From positions 105,312,829 through 105,376,828 of the forward strand of contig JARYHS010009186.1 in the NCBI GenBank assembly GCA_031002005.1: a DNA stretch of 64,000 nt. The letters run 5' to 3'. The notes under the pieces are model-generated. The model was not told where the DNA came from. It saw only the letters and a program-made list of their open reading frames with translations, and did not search any database. This DNA comes from Vandiemenella viatica (taxonomy: Eukaryota; Arthropoda; Insecta; Orthoptera; Morabidae). The position numbers were made by a program, and so were the translations under genes. Shown here one piece after another: positions 11,800 to 24,330 of the stretch (position 1 is its first letter; each line of letters starts with the position of its first letter).

Positions 11800-13440
11800 T
11801 GTTCTAATAATAGCCCAGGAGGGCTCAACTGAATGACATGAACATTACATAGGATCCTGTCATAAATTTATGACAGAAACCTCTAACGAACTAATCCACT
11901 AATATTTTTCTTCCAAAATATGTTCGCATATTTTGTCTATTGTTTCATCCTTCTCAAGCCTTTAGCACATCCTTTTTTTTCAGAAGCTCTAATCTTCTTA
12001 TTTTGTTATTTCTATTCCATCAATTTGTTAGCATCCTCTTTAGTGTCTATATCAATAATTACGAAGTTATTAGTACGCGTTATCCTATTATTTTACATTT
12101 TGACTTATTTTGGTTAGATTATATTGGTGATCGGTTTCCCGATTGTCTTTCCGTTTTCAGTAAATCTTAAACTGACGACTAGAGAACTTATTTTCTTAGG
12201 TCTTATTTTATTGGTAACAAAATTTTTGTCTTAATGGTTGTTGTAGTATAACTTGGCCGGGAAATTATGTTTCTGTTGGAGTTTCTCAATAGTTTTTTTG
12301 AGCTTGTGTTCCTCACTATTTCCTTCTATGCAGCAAACCGCGGCCACCCTACTGTCAAGTTAATCTTTAATTTCGCTCAGCAGCGCTTTCTAACAGCCCT
12401 CAAAGCTAAAATTAAATGGAATTGTATTTTATGAAGCATTTGTAGCAAAATAGAGTTTGGTTGAATATGATCTGGTAGGTTTGTTTTGCAATTTCCTGTA
12501 AATCAATGTATATAGACTTTGTTTTATGAAAAGAAATTATTTGAAGGCCATTTAATATGTTTAAGAACAGAATTGTACAAGAGAATTGCTTAAATGTTCG
12601 TAATTCCAAGTATTAGGGCAAGTTACGGTGTCTAAAGGACAATTTGCTACAGTCTAAAATGATTTCTGTGAATAATTTTGTGTTTAGGTATCTTTAGTTT
12701 CCATTTCTGACTATTTTGTATTGATTGTAAATGATTATATATTAATTCTGATTGTTTTTAGTATTTTTCAATTGTTTAAGTATTGTTAATGTTCCAGAAA
12801 TATCTGGTGGAAGCTTTTGAAGTTGCTTATATAAAGCAAACATCCAAAACAGAGGAACTTTTTCAGCAAAGTTTTCACCGACTCAATTTACGACGGCCAA
12901 GTACTGTATTGTCTGTGGAAGGAGTGTTGTATACAATCGCTGGATTGTATGTATTCATGTTAACAGTATCGTTGACGTCCTGTTTATGAAAAATAAAAGC
13001 AAGATTAAGGTGAACTTTATGGTGGACTGTTTATTTATCATATTAATTAAACCATGATCAATCTAATAGCTTCATTCAGCTTTTCCACGAGTTCCCATTT
13101 ACGTAGGCCTCATGACTTTCCTTTCTCCTAACATTGTGTTATCGTTGATTTTATTTACATTTGAAGAATTATCATCCATGACATAGTTATCGGCTGCAGT
13201 TATTGGACCCTACTGAGTCCCATGTTCGGTGTCAACGTGCCCTGACGGGCGCGGCGGTGTTCGACGGAACCAATCTCGCGGACAGAATAATTGTTCGCAG
13301 AATCCAGTGACAGTTGATCGATTGTTTTTCTACTTTCGCACACACTCACGAACACACTTGTTTTTCATCGTCACGATTTTTAAAAGTTTTCCATTTAGTT
13401 TTTCCCGATCATCTCGAACTCAATATCAAGAGCAATGTGC
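11800..13440. other. No recognised gene
   Basis: AT-rich DNA. The first part may be more of the decayed LINE ORF1. I see no other family motif. A 68-codon frame at 12783-12989 on the plus strand has no recognised similarity. Confidence 0.35.
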
Positions 13441-13469
13441 GATGCGACGGACTCGAGTGGTTTCAATGA

Positions 13470-14576
13470 AAGTTATCGATGCAGGTTCGCAAGTTGATGC
13501 AATATTCTTGGATTTTCAGAAAGCTTTTGATTCTGTACCACACAACCGACTTTTAGCAAAGATTCGAGCATACGGTATATCGGATCAGATTTGCGAATGG
13601 ATACGTTATTATCTAACTGGTCGATCACAGTATGTTGTTGTTGACGGGGAAGCCTCTTCTAAACTAGATGTTACTTCTGGCGTTCCTCAAAGAAGTGTAA
13701 TAGGACCACTTCTTTTCTTAATTTTTATAAACGGTCTAGGTGACAACGTTAAATGCTGGTTGCGATTGTTTGCAGACGATGCAGTTATATATAGGGAAAT
13801 AAGGTGCTCTGACGATTGCTTAGAAATTCAGCACGATTTGGATGCCATTTCCGAATGGTGCCGTAAATGGCAGCTTACACTTAATTGCAAAAAGTGAAAG
13901 GCAATGCGAATAAGTCACAAAAAGAATCAGTTTGCTCACGAGTACAAAGTAAACAATTTATTTGTTAACACGATTGATTCCCTGAAGTATCTGAGGGTAA
14001 TAGTACAAAGCAACATGAAATGGGACTTGCACATAACTTCCGTCGTAGGCAAAGCTAATTCTAAATTACGATTCATAGGTCGTATTCTGAGGAATTGTAA
14101 TGCTCATATAAAGGAAATAACGTATAAAACACTAGTTCGTCCGCATCTGCATTACTGTTGTGGAGTTTGGGATCCGTATCGCAAGGGCCTGATTGGCTCC
14201 GTGGAGAGGGTACAGAGGAGAGCAGCTCGATTCGTGACTGGTTGTTACAGCCCTTATGAAAGCGTCACAGAATTGGTGCATAGATTGGGCTGGGATAGTT
14301 TGGAAGACAGAAGACGTCATTTAGGTTTAAATTTATTGGAGAATATGCGAAATTCTTTGACCTACCAGTGCAGTGGGATACTTCTTCCACCAACCTATTT
14401 AGGTCGCAATGACCGGAGGGATACGATTCGAGAAATAAGATACCGTACTGACGCTTTTATGTATTCTTTCTTTCCTCGTGCTATTCGGGATTGGAATCCG
14501 CAGAATTAAGATTGGTGCTTAGCACCCTCTGCCACCACAATGTTTGTGAATTGCAGAGAATGGATGTAGATGTAGA
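13470..14576 (+). pseudogene. CR1-like LINE, RT domain with one in-frame stop
   Basis: The plus-strand frame carries the reverse transcriptase from motif A onward: FLDFQKAFDSVPH (about 13507-13545), GVPQRSVIGPLLF and the catalytic FADD box (13769-13780). It continues into the thumb and C-terminal region (YKTLVRPHLHYCCGVWDP, VQRRAARFV, IRDWNPQN) to the stop at 14509. A TGA at 13895-13897 interrupts the otherwise open frame. In motif B the usual QGSV is QRSV. The 5' part (endonuclease, ORF1) is missing and unrelated sequence precedes ~13470. The 3' end is a short tandem tail of GATGTA units, typical of CR1/L2-type rather than poly(A) LINEs. Confidence 0.85.
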
Positions 14577-14934
14577 ACAGGAATTACAGTCAAGAAAACG
14601 TAATTTGCTTTTCGCAGTCTCATTCTTTACATTTTATTATATAAAGAGGTTCAAGTAACGTATCGGTGATGCCTTAATTTATAATGGTTTTAGAGAGAGT
14701 GACTCTTATTCGATAGAATGAACGTTGAAATAATAGCAAAATTTTCAATGCCGAGCTTTTAAAACTTTATGGCTGTACAAAAATTAATTTTGAATTATTA
14801 AAATCATTAGTGATCTGCGGGGACTATTTGAAGTACTCGTCTTAAGTGCAGTGCAATACAGGAAACGCGATTCTTTGAAACCAATTCCTTCCTTCAGCAT
14901 TCGGTTTCTTTCTGTAACTTCTAGTTCCTATGTC
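14577..14934. other. No recognised gene
   Basis: AT-rich spacer between the CR1-like LINE and an old SINE. Nothing recognised. Confidence 0.35.
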
Positions 14935-15112
14935 TGGCTTGTCGACATCGGTATCATCAGAGCCGGAAGGTTAAGGAACAAGAAAGAATTCGGCCATGGA
15001 CTGTTAAAAGAATCGTTTCGGCATTTATCCGGAAAGATTCCTGCAAACCATCCGATTAGGCAGGGAAAGGATATTCGAACCCGCATCCTCCGCAGGCGAC
15101 AGGTGGCGCTCT
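14935..15112 (-). repeat. SINE-A remnant interrupted by a LINE
   Basis: An old SINE-A on the minus strand keeps 'GAATTCGGCCATGG' and a B-box complement 'ATTCGAACCCGCATCC'. Its head side is cut by the I-like LINE inserted at 15113-15129, and sequence beyond the LINE continues at 16464. Confidence 0.65.
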
Positions 15113-15129
15113 TCCATGTTGGTCCTGAT

Positions 15130-16446
15130 TTTTTTTTTTTATATGTGTTTATATGGCTTTTGGTCTAACGACCATACAGCCAGATTACAATTGTAGTATT
15201 ACAATATTATTTTGGCGTAATAGTTCTATACAATTGTTGTATTACAATATTCTTTTGACATAATAGTTCTATACAATGTTATTTTGACACAATAGTTCTA
15301 TACAATGTTATTTTGACATAATAGTTCTAAACAATTTTTATTAGTAACAATAGTACAAACGTTGACATGACTATTGATGATTATGTTACGTTATTATTCG
15401 GCATACTAGTTCTATACAATTTTGTAATAATACTGACAGTGCAGGTGGTGTAATAACTCTATTTTGCTACTATATTTGGACATATTGTCTGTGTACAAGT
15501 TTTCTGATACCAATAGTGCAGATGGTGTGGTGTCAGTTGTTAGTTATGTTAAGGTATTATTTGACATAATAGACATGTTAATACCAGCGGAGCGAATAGT
15601 TTACTAACTGGTGCTTTAATAATATTAATTTTAGATAATAAACCTCATCTATGTGGTGAAATCCGTATTGTATGTTTGGTAATTGTGGATTTTAGCATAA
15701 AGCTTTGTATCCCTGAAGTAGTTCTATTTTTAGGGCGTTTTGCTATAATGGGTCTCTTGAATGGCCTGGGTTATATAGTGATATCTGCTTCCCTTAAGTA
15801 GTGAGCTATCGCTTGATGCACGTCCTGTCGTTCCGTTCTCATAAGGGAGATGATTGATGTAGGCAGTAGGATTTTTAGTTTGGTCAGTCTATTATATAGG
15901 TTATTTTGTGGAATTCGGTAAAGGGTGCATGTCAGTATTATATGATTTAGGTCTGCTATTTCTTCGTTGTCAACCGGGCAGAATGGGGAGTTTGCTGCGC
16001 CAATTCTATGGAGGTGTTTGGGATAGCATCCGTGTCCCAATCTTATGCGAATGATAGATGTTTTGTATTTTCTTGCGAGTTTTAATTCTTCGAACCATGC
16101 TTTGTGTGGTATGTGAGGTTGGATCGATGCGTAGTGTTTCCCTTTGTATACTTGTGATGAAGTCCATGCGTTTGTCCATTTTGCAAGGGCCTCTATTTTT
16201 ATAGTTTTTATGAGATCGGTGTGAGGGAGTTGTGTGTATTGTTGCTGTCCTTCCAGTGTGCTTTCTTTTGCCAGTTTGTCGACCGTCTCGTTGTACTAGA
16301 TGGACGCATGGCCCTTGATCCATAATAAATTGATTTCTTTTCCTTCTGTGGAGGCTATGTACATCATTTGTAATATATCATATAAAATCTTATTCGCTTC
16401 ATTTTTACTTTTAATGTTCTCCAGCCTTTGTACTACACTTTTCGAG
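15130..16446 (-). mobile_element. 5'-truncated I-like LINE with RNase H
   Basis: The insertion is bounded by a 17-bp direct repeat 'tccatgttggtcctgat' at 15113-15129 and 16447-16463. Its poly(A) tail is the T run after 15129. It is truncated inside the RNase H domain. The 3' UTR includes three to four ~29-bp units ending 'AATAGTTCTAT' at about 15200-15345. The exact, long duplication and the poly(A) tail show target-primed reverse transcription and a fairly recent insertion into an old SINE. Confidence 0.85.
15771..16445 (-). pseudogene. LINE polyprotein C-terminus: RNase H and CCHC-like end
   Basis: About 225 codons in one frame. The N-terminal part is the second half of an RNase H (SKSVVQRLEN, LLWIKGH, then YNETVDKLAKEST with the expected NE.VD.LAK motif). 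A linker and a C-terminal Cys/His segment follow: FCPVDNEE with DLNHIILTCTLY. A single TAG at 16298-16296 breaks the frame just before YNETVDK. RNase H after RT is typical of the I group of LINEs. The usual reverse transcriptase is lost by 5' truncation. Confidence 0.8.
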
Positions 16447-16463
16447 TCCATGTTGGTCCTGAT

Positions 16464-19124
16464 AGCGTAGGGGATACCGCACTGGCCTAGTACTTCCTGC
16501 TTCCTTTTCGCTTTTATCCATTAAGGGGATAGCAATACAGGAACAAAACTCAATCTATATATCTATAAATGAGAAAATGAAAAAGTTCGGATATGTGTTT
16601 GGATGTACTTCTGGAATCAATCACGCCTTAATAACTCAACATATTTAAATGAAATTTGGCATGAACTCAGTTAATTGTGTGCGAAGTGACATAGGATAGA
16701 TTTTATCCCGAAAAAAAGCATAGTTCTTTTAGAAATTGACACTAATATAAATTTCAAACAACAAAGAGTTTCCTACTTCGAAGACAGACGTGCCACGTTT
16801 ACTCTTTGCTTTTTACGTAAATCGCAAACACTACTTTTCAGAAATAAAAGCAAAAACCTTCTTACATATGCAAGTTTGCGTTTAGTTTAAAAGCCATAAA
16901 ACCGACGCACTTGACAAATAATAGTTTGGAAGCAGGAAATTTAAATCTGTACTTAACCTTAATTTAAAAAAAGGTAGGTACTGTTGTTAAGTTCGCAAAG
17001 AGATGTTTTCATTTGCTTACATAAAATAGTATGAAATCTCAAATATTACACCATAATTTCGTTCGTGATATATGCGTCATAAAAATAGACCTATGAAAAA
17101 TCAAAGCTTGAAAATAAAACAACGTAAAATGCTATGAGTATACTACCACGAAAGTCGGTTCACTAAAAGTGCAAAATGGACGTGCCCCAAATGTCGTATT
17201 TATAAAAATGTAAAGGATTTCATTCTATCTCTGTTTAATTTATTTCCTGTGTGTCTTCTTTTTTTGCTACTATACAGTCTCTGTATTACAAATTATTTTT
17301 GCCGAAATTTAAAACTTAACTAACCCTTTTTATTTTTTGTTCAAAATTTTTGAACAAATAGTAAAGACTATGATTCACGAAACAGTACATTTTACTTACT
17401 GTCAATATTCTGCAAATATCTATCGAATGCTACACTTAAAACGATTGTATTCAATGGACTAATGTAGAAACTTATTGTTTCATGAAGCAACACTGGAAGT
17501 CGTTTACAACACAATACACCTCATTTGCATGGATCATATTAAAGTTGCTTACTTATTACTAATAATGGCTAAATTCCTTCTGCCTTATGCTGTAACAAAA
17601 ATCAATCTGGTCCAGGCATCATTTCAACCAAACGACTATCTCTGTTAATATTGCCACTACAAAGTCAAACTATACGATCACACCTTAACATATTAAATGC
17701 AATTACACACCATACTAAATCATGAGCAGTAACAGTCACTTTATCAAGATGTTAAATTGACCAGCAATATTAACGAAATTTGTAGAGAATTATGGACTTT
17801 CCGTGTTACACTGTAAGTTACAAGCATTTTAGTATAAATTTTTAATTACGTTACTCCAATAACTGTCATGATGCTGATGACATACTTCATGCGGATGAAT
17901 GCAGTTTCAGATGAATTCAGTATTTAATTTACTGCGTTTTCACGAGCACCACATTGCCAACGTCGTTATTCGGGTTCATTTAGTATCACGATCTGAAATA
18001 ATGAGTCAAGTTTATTTTCCCATTCATAACGTCACTAACATGCAATAGGCCCTATAGTGAATGTATTAACGCGCAACTGATAGAAGCTTTGATTTTCTAG
18101 CGGTAATATTAGTTGAGTTTTTTGACTTCGTTGAAATGCAGCCTGGGTCAGAACAAAACATTATTAGTTATTTCAAGAGCGCCATTTTAATGATGTATTG
18201 CTTTGTTTCGATATTGTATCAAAAGTTTTATAATAAGCTTGGATGATTTAGCAGAACACGTGGCGTTGACCGAAGTAATTATTTGAAATTTATAATTGTT
18301 TTATTCAGATAGTGAAGTGGCAGACAAGCGGAGTGGTAATTTGCCGGTAGACATTCAATTCTATTGGCAGATGGAGAAACCAAGTATGAAGAAAGAATCA
18401 ATTACTACTTTAACATTGAAAATTATATTTTAGCGCAGACTTAATGGATCGAAATGAATGTACTATAGTAAACTAGTCTACAGGCAATTCAACTGTTTCC
18501 ACAGATACAGAAACCATTACCACATTACCACTGATCATTATGGATAAAAGTATCAATTACTACTATACTTATTACTATAATATGTAAATTTCTGTTGATG
18601 GGACCAATATATCCTCAAAACAAAAATCAATATTCCAAGAGCAAATTAAGTGCTCTTTTTTTAAAGATTTTTTTCAGATATTCAATGCAAATCAAAATAT
18701 TCATTTTTAGTATCGCAATTTTTTTAACGGAAATGAACGTCCTTGGGCCACTTAAGTATTTATTTGCTATTTGGATGTTAGGATTTTTTGTTGATATTTA
18801 GTCGATTCCATCAATGTATTGCTAATATTTTAACGTTTTGAGCTTCCATTAATTAAAACTATATTCATTTTTATTCGCGAGATGAAATTAGTAATTTTAA
18901 GAGATACTGGGTAAACGAAATTCAAATCTTTCAAAGAAATGTAAGAAAACTAGGGCTATGAAAATAGCCAAAACGAAGGAGACAAATCCTCAATATTGTA
19001 TATGCGGATATATTAAACTCAAAATACTCCTAACAAACAGAATATTTTTATTGTTTTAAAAATTCAATGAAGTAGTTGTGGAACATAAATAAATTTTAGT
19101 TCTTTTACTGCAACATTTATTACT
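16464..19124. other. AT-rich stretch with dispersed repeats, no gene
   Basis: Near 16535-16760 there is a segment of the type 'AAATGAAATTTGGCATGAA' that recurs in arthropod interspersed repeats, but I cannot assign its family. The block at 17500-18160 is annotated separately. No coding region is recognised. Confidence 0.4.
17500..18160 (+). repeat. Dispersed repeat of unknown family
   Basis: Parts of this block reappear at about 41220-41680, inside the P-like element, and at about 21600-21760. Shared blocks include 'GTCACTAACATG', 'CTTTGATTTTCTAGCGG' and 'GAAATGCAGCCT' followed by a CAGAA. Copies are all in the plus orientation and well diverged. No ORF or termini are defined. Confidence 0.5.
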
Positions 19125-19520
19125 ACTATTACTAAACCCTGAGGAAAAAATTAGCTAAATGTTTTGTATGGAGCAGAAACATGGACGCTACGCAAAGAAG
19201 ATCTCTTTAGAAATGTGGGTATGGAGGAAGCTGGAGAAAATAAGTTGGGAGAACAAAGTATTGAATGAGGAAGTACTGAAACGTAAAGGAGAGAAAAGGT
19301 CACTCATAAAAACAATAAGAAACAGAAAAAGAACTGGATTGGGCATGTGCTGAAGAAAGAATGCCTGCTTAAAACTGCTCTGGAGGGGACTGTAAACGGA
19401 GAGAAGAGAAGAAGTCGGCGAAGGATGAAAATGATGGATGATATAATGATAAACGGGAGATATATAGAAACTAAGAGAATGGCGGAACAGAGGGAGGCGT
19501 GAAGGGCTGTCACTGTGCGT
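19125..19520 (+). pseudogene. LINE 3'-end remnant (RTE/BovB-like C-terminus)
   Basis: Frameshifted pieces read AETWTLRKED, EMWVWRKLEKISW, NEEVLKRKGEKRSLIKTIRNR and, in another frame, RRRMKMMDDI. This order matches the C-terminal region of a common arthropod LINE polyprotein ('ETWTLRK ... W.R...ISW ... VL..I.EKR.LL.TI..R'). It ends with TGATGATGATGA. At least two frameshifts are present. The same family occurs at 40035-40620. Confidence 0.7.
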
Positions 19521-19564
19521 CGACCCTTGATGATGATGATTACTAATGAAAATAGCTTTAAAAT

Positions 19565-19862
19565 AAATTGTATGGTCGTATTGACCTGGTGACAAGGCTT
19601 CTTTACGTCTCCGCAATCAGCCCCTTTCGTAGCCTCTTTACGTAACCCAGCAATCATACCTGACATAGAGGTCCCACAGTTCAACACGGAATCAGAACCA
19701 AGTGAGCATTGTGGCGTAATTCACATCACACAACAACCTATGCCAGAGGTGAAGGTCGAGCTAAGGACCTTTGAAAATCCTCGCCGAGACAGGGATTCAA
19801 GCTGGGGACTTTTCCACCTCCAGTTGGACGCCCTATCCACTGAGCGTCCAGACCTCTCAAGA
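19565..19862 (-). repeat. SINE-C copy (tRNA-derived)
   Basis: The minus strand has a tRNA-like head with a GGTCTGGACGCTCAGTGG A-box region and the B-box region GAATCCCTGTCTCGGCGAG. A ~200-bp body follows and aligns with the plus-strand copy at 24110-24330. It lies directly after the LINE remnant. Confidence 0.65.
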
Positions 19863-20332
19863 AAATCTTATATTACAACACTCTTCAACGCGGACGAAGT
19901 CGCGGGTTAAAAATAATTATAACAGTGGATTTCTACCTGCTATTACTTTTTAACCGAAACCCCACGCCTTCATCGACACAGAAATTTGTTCATCAAGGGT
20001 TTTTTTTTCCATTCTAATACTTTCTTAAATCAAATATTATAGAGTTTCATAACACCATATTTTCAACATTTTTCATTCCTTTGGCTGTGTTGCTATGCTA
20101 AACGTATTCACCTGTGTTTGAACCACTTCCATAGCAGAATTACATTATTTTTATTTTTAAGAAAAGTTGATAGCCTTGCACGGAACTTGACATACCTCCA
20201 CAGCACTAAGATGAAATATACGTTCAAATATTTTATTCAGTTGAAGCGCTGAAGGCAGGACGTGAAAAACTAATGATACTGTGTAGATATCCAACCAGTC
20301 AGAAAATTATAAATATTTAGAAGTGTTAAAGA

Positions 20333-20580
20333 ACCGGCCTCGATAGCATGGGAGCTAGAGAGCTAGCTAGCTCCGCGTGCCGCAGGTCGCCGGTTCGAGT
20401 CCGGCCGCAGGCATGGGTGTTTAAGTGTTGTGTGTCTGTGAATGTCATGTCCGCCCTGTGGTACGTCTAATTACCTGAAAAAAAATTCATACTGGAGATA
20501 CTGAAAGCACTGAGTGACATACAATTACTGTCGAGCAGGCTGTATGGCCTAAGATGCCGAAAAACATTGAAACAAAAAAC
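20333..20580 (+). repeat. SINE-D copy with LINE-like tail
   Basis: The head CCGGCCTCGATAGCATGG and B box GGTTCGAGTCCGGC show a tRNA origin. The 3' end has 'GGCTGTATGGCCTAAG' followed by an A-rich tail. Flanking 'aagtgttaaaga' (20321) and 'aagtggtaaaaga' (20581) look like an imperfect target duplication. The tail resembles the 3' ends of the I-like LINE at 15130-16446 and of the segment at 33064-33400. Confidence 0.7.
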
Positions 20581-20592
20581 AAGTGGTAAAAG

Positions 20593-21972
20593 ATTCTTGA
20601 TGCATTCCATTACTATAATTTCTAACAACTACGCTGATCCCCCACAGTAACATAAATATAGAGTCACATAAAATATACAGCAAAATTAAACAAAGAGAAA
20701 CAGTGATTAAAATCATTTAAACAGACTCACATTTTTTGAACGATGAGATTAGATATAAGGCACCAGTTCAGTTCTTTGCAGACAGTTGAATTACATACCA
20801 CCGGTTATTCCAAAAGATTTAGTATAACTCATTCTGCTGAAACTCTCCACAACCAAATCTTTGATGTACTGAAGCAAATGATCCATATGAATTGCCTTAA
20901 CTTTCCAGTCTGACAAGGGACTTGAGTAACGATTTTTTCCAAACCTCGTTAAGAGTTAAATCAACACCAATACTAATAAAAGACTAAGTATGGTCACTGT
21001 GATCGTAAAGCTGGATTCACGCTCCCGGCCTTCGCTGCTAAATTATCAATGGCCATGGATATTATTACTAAAGCAAGGTTATGCGCGTTACTTAATAACA
21101 ATTTCAAATTTAGTTATTTAAGCAATTGCGAAGACATGAGTGCCAGATACTGAAAGAAAAGTAGATATTACGTATTAGTTGCTTTTTATTTACATTCGTT
21201 CGCATTAGATGTTCTCGTTATATTCTGTGATCGCTGTTATAGGATAAAGTTTATATCGCAACGCACTTAATGTGCAATAAACAAGTTACTTCAAGGTTTT
21301 TTCAAAAAAAAATATTGTAATTTGCTTTCAAGAGCAGTATGTTATTGAAATCATTACTTAGTTTGAATGAAAGTAGTTCCACATTGACCGCGATCTATGC
21401 GGCCTGGGGCACGATTAAAACTAATATTACGCGGCATAACGTAAGTTTTTAAGATTTATTTTTAAATTCCTTTGCTTTCATTGATAGCATATTACTGGGG
21501 TCATTATTTCAGCCGCATGAAAGTAGTTCCGACAGTGTCTACCGTTCAGACGTTGTATTATCGATTTGAAGATACTAGAATCCGTGAAGATTTGTGATCA
21601 CGTTCATACCGCGATGCATGACGTCACTAACATGCGATGCAGTGAATGTATTAATTCGTGTGTGATTGAAACTTTGATTTTCTAGCGGCAACAATGGCGG
21701 AGTTTGTGGCTAGGTTTAAATGCACCCTGGACCAGGATTACAACAGCGTAAGGCACGAGTAAATGCAGTGAGTGTTATTTTACGATAATTTTGTTGCATT
21801 AAGCAACTGACTTCCCAGACAACTCCTTTCAACCCGTTATTTTTGACGGCCTTAGAAGCTAGTGAAAACAATAAGTGACAACTTCCAAACACCGGGTATG
21901 TGTGTTTATGATAGTATTAGATGTAGCAGTGGAATTAGTCTCCAGCGCTCGACCAAACGGGACAAAAAAATT
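20593..21972. other. No recognised gene; dispersed repeat at 21600-21760
   Basis: The only structure seen is the piece at about 21600-21760 ('GACGTCACTAACATGCG', 'CTTTGATTTTCTAGCGG'), related to 17940-18160. Two near-repeats of 'GAAAGTAGTTCC' occur at 21368 and 21519. Confidence 0.4.
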
Positions 21973-22194
21973 TACTCGTCGACGGCTAAGGTCATTGGAG
22001 GCGGGATAGGACTGGGGACAAGGAACGGGAAGGAATTCGGCCATGGCCTTTTTGAAGGAAGCATCCCAGAATTCGCCTGGAGTGATTTGGGGAAACCATG
22101 GAAAACCCAAATCTGGATGCTCGGACGGGGATTCGAACCCGCGTCCTCCCGAATTCGAGGCCAGAACGTTAACCGTTCACCCAACACACTTGGT
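21973..22194 (-). repeat. SINE-A copy
   Basis: Full-length minus-strand copy from the tail 'CTCGTCGACGGC' to the head 'CACACTTGGT', with B-box complement 'GATTCGAACCCGCG'. The body is close to consensus. Confidence 0.88.
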
Positions 22195-23089
22195 GTGTAT
22201 GTATGAATTATAGTTGTTGTCACTTACTGAAAAATCATTACAGTGTCGAAAAAAGTATCGCCAAAGACGGCATAACGAGTTCAGTAATTAAAACTGCCTT
22301 ATCACTGATAAATCTTAGAAATAAAATCACAAATACAATCTGAGCATTCCTAGAAAAATAAAGAGATATGATGTTCTCATTTGACACAAATTCCGTTTTT
22401 AACAGTTACACGCTATACCGAGTAACGGAAGAAAGCCAAATTTTTATTAAAAATATGCTGCATATTTTATTCTTAAATTAAATTACACCAACATTTTTTA
22501 AGAATATTAACCGGTGGAAATCCTGTAGACTAATATAGTTATCGGATTCCGCAAGCGTCTGGGTTCTGGTATGTGCCGTCATGACAGCAGACAGCTTCGC
22601 AAACTCGAGACATCCGACGGGTTGTCTGGACCCCAGATCTAATATTCGCTGCCGAAACTAGTGTTAACTAAGGACACTAACTTGGCCGAAACAATGTCTA
22701 ATGCTGCGGAATGGCTAAGTAGTTCATCCCAACTACGTGCATAGGGAAGTCTTCTGCGCGCGCGTGGGCTGCAGGCAATATCAGAGGACTGTAAAGCAAT
22801 TCCGCAAGATCGCTTGGAGTCCACCGCAAAACCAGCACATTCTGGAATGTTGTTATAACCTTATGGAACCGAATTCTTCAAAGCTACACAAAAGATAATG
22901 CAGATATTCTCTTTCTACCGGTATGTCTGGTTTATGGGTTAAAACGTGAAATAGCTTCCTGCTATTGTGTTGTTTTAGTATAACTGAAGGAATTTTACCG
23001 GCTCAGATCTCCCATTACAATAATGTTGTAGATAACATTTTCATTTTATGGAAGAAAATTCCAGCAAAAAGAAAAAACTCATTAAATGT
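22195..23089. other. No recognised gene
   Basis: AT-rich, with a locally more CpG-rich part at about 22540-22860. No coding match, and the 61-codon minus frame there has no recognised motif. Confidence 0.4.
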
Positions 23090-23225
23090 AGGAGAGGACT
23101 TGCTAAAGGACCTGGGTTTGATAACCTGTCTGACCATGCACATTCCGGATTTCCAAAAATCACTCCAGGTGAAAGTTAGGATGGTTCCTTGAAAAATGAC
23201 AACTCGGAATTCCTTTGTTCCTTGT
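23090..23225 (+). repeat. SINE remnant
   Basis: The order 'GAGGAC', 'GGGTTTGATAACCTG' (degraded B box), 'ATTTCCAAAAATCACTCCAGG' and 'GGATGGTTCCTTGAAAA' follows the SINE-A central domain, but heavily diverged. It may be a related older subfamily. Confidence 0.5.
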
Positions 23226-23427
23226 TCACAATTGTTTCGCGACTATTGTTATCCCTAGTCGTAAAGTCACCCCCTCCCCCAAAAAAAATCCATACTATCC
23301 ACTTTATACTCATTTATCTAACACGTATTCGCTGACATGAAAAATGAGCACTTGACAATATGGTCTGTACGTTTACGTGATGTAAATATATAAAGAACAA
23401 TTATAAAGTTTATGTAAAATGTGTTTT

Positions 23428-24035
23428 GGGTTTCAACGAAGGAGGAAGAGTGATGAGGAGATGTTCGAGAGAAGTAAAGGAATTGCGTTACACAACTTTG
23501 GTCAGACCATTGCTCGAATATGGTAGTGTAGTATGGGACCCTCATTTTGCAAATCAAATACAGGAGTTGGAGAGGGTGCAAAAAAGGGCTGCTAGATTTG
23601 TTTCTGGAAATTATCGCAGAATGCAATCAGTGACGGATATGATAAAGGAGCTGGAATGGGATTCATTGCAAGACAGGAGGAGGATGAGGAGGGTCATAGG
23701 AGTGTACAGGGCATATACTGACGATGAGGCATGGAAAGATATTGCAGTAGGTATGAAAAGTAGTGCATGGAAGGGAAGAAGATGACCATGACCACAAGCT
23801 GGCACTCGATTTCAGGCACAAGGGTATGGGAAGATTTTCTTTTTTAGGTTAGGGTGCCAGGGATTGGAATGAGTTACAAAGAGAAATGATGAATAATTTT
23901 CCGAAAACGTTGAAATAATTTAAAGATAAAGTTTGTAGAGGGCAAATGTAGGTGGGTGCAGGATAGGGAGAAGATGAGGGTGTAGGGAAATTGCCACTGG
24001 AGCCTGTTCTCCATTGCAATTAAATTAAATTAAAG
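23428..24035 (+). pseudogene. CR1-like LINE 3'-end remnant
   Basis: The frame from 23426 encodes VKELRYTTLVRPLLEYGSVV, ELERVQKRAARFVSGNYRR and MIKELEWDSLQDRRRMRR, the region after the RT domain. After a frameshift past 23785, RDWNELQREM and the FPKTLK motif follow. The 3' end is a tandem AATTAAATTAAATTAAA tail. It is 5'-truncated and frameshifted, and is a different subfamily from 13470-14576, though the C-terminal architecture is the same. Confidence 0.8.
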
Positions 24036-24109
24036 TATTAAACCCTTTTTGCGAAATCTGAAGCGGTAGGCTATTTAAACTGGAGTATTATTACAATCAT
24101 AATCAGTGG

Positions 24110-24330
24110 GTAGCGGTGTGGTGTCTCAATGGTTACAGCGTCTTACTGAACATCGAATCCCTGTCTCGGCGAGAATTTTCATATGCCTTTAACCCAACCA
24201 TCACCTCTGACAAAGATTCCATTGTATATGTGAAGTGCACCAGAACGCTTCGGTGGTGTGGATTACACGTCAGACTGTACGTCTCATTTACCCGGTAGGA
24301 TTACTGGATTTGGTTAGAAAATGAAGAAAG
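24110..24330 (+). repeat. SINE-C copy
   Basis: Plus-strand copy with A-box-like 'TGTCTCAATGGTTACAGCG', B-box region 'CGAATCCCTGTCTCGGCGAG' and a body aligning with the inverted copy at 19565-19862 ('ACCATCACCTCTG', then 'GGTAGGATTACTGG'). Confidence 0.65.

Noticed and set aside
15200..15345. CRISPR-like or satellite array from the 29-bp repeats
   Set aside because: Only three to four imperfect units inside a LINE 3' UTR, with no spacers. The host is a eukaryote.
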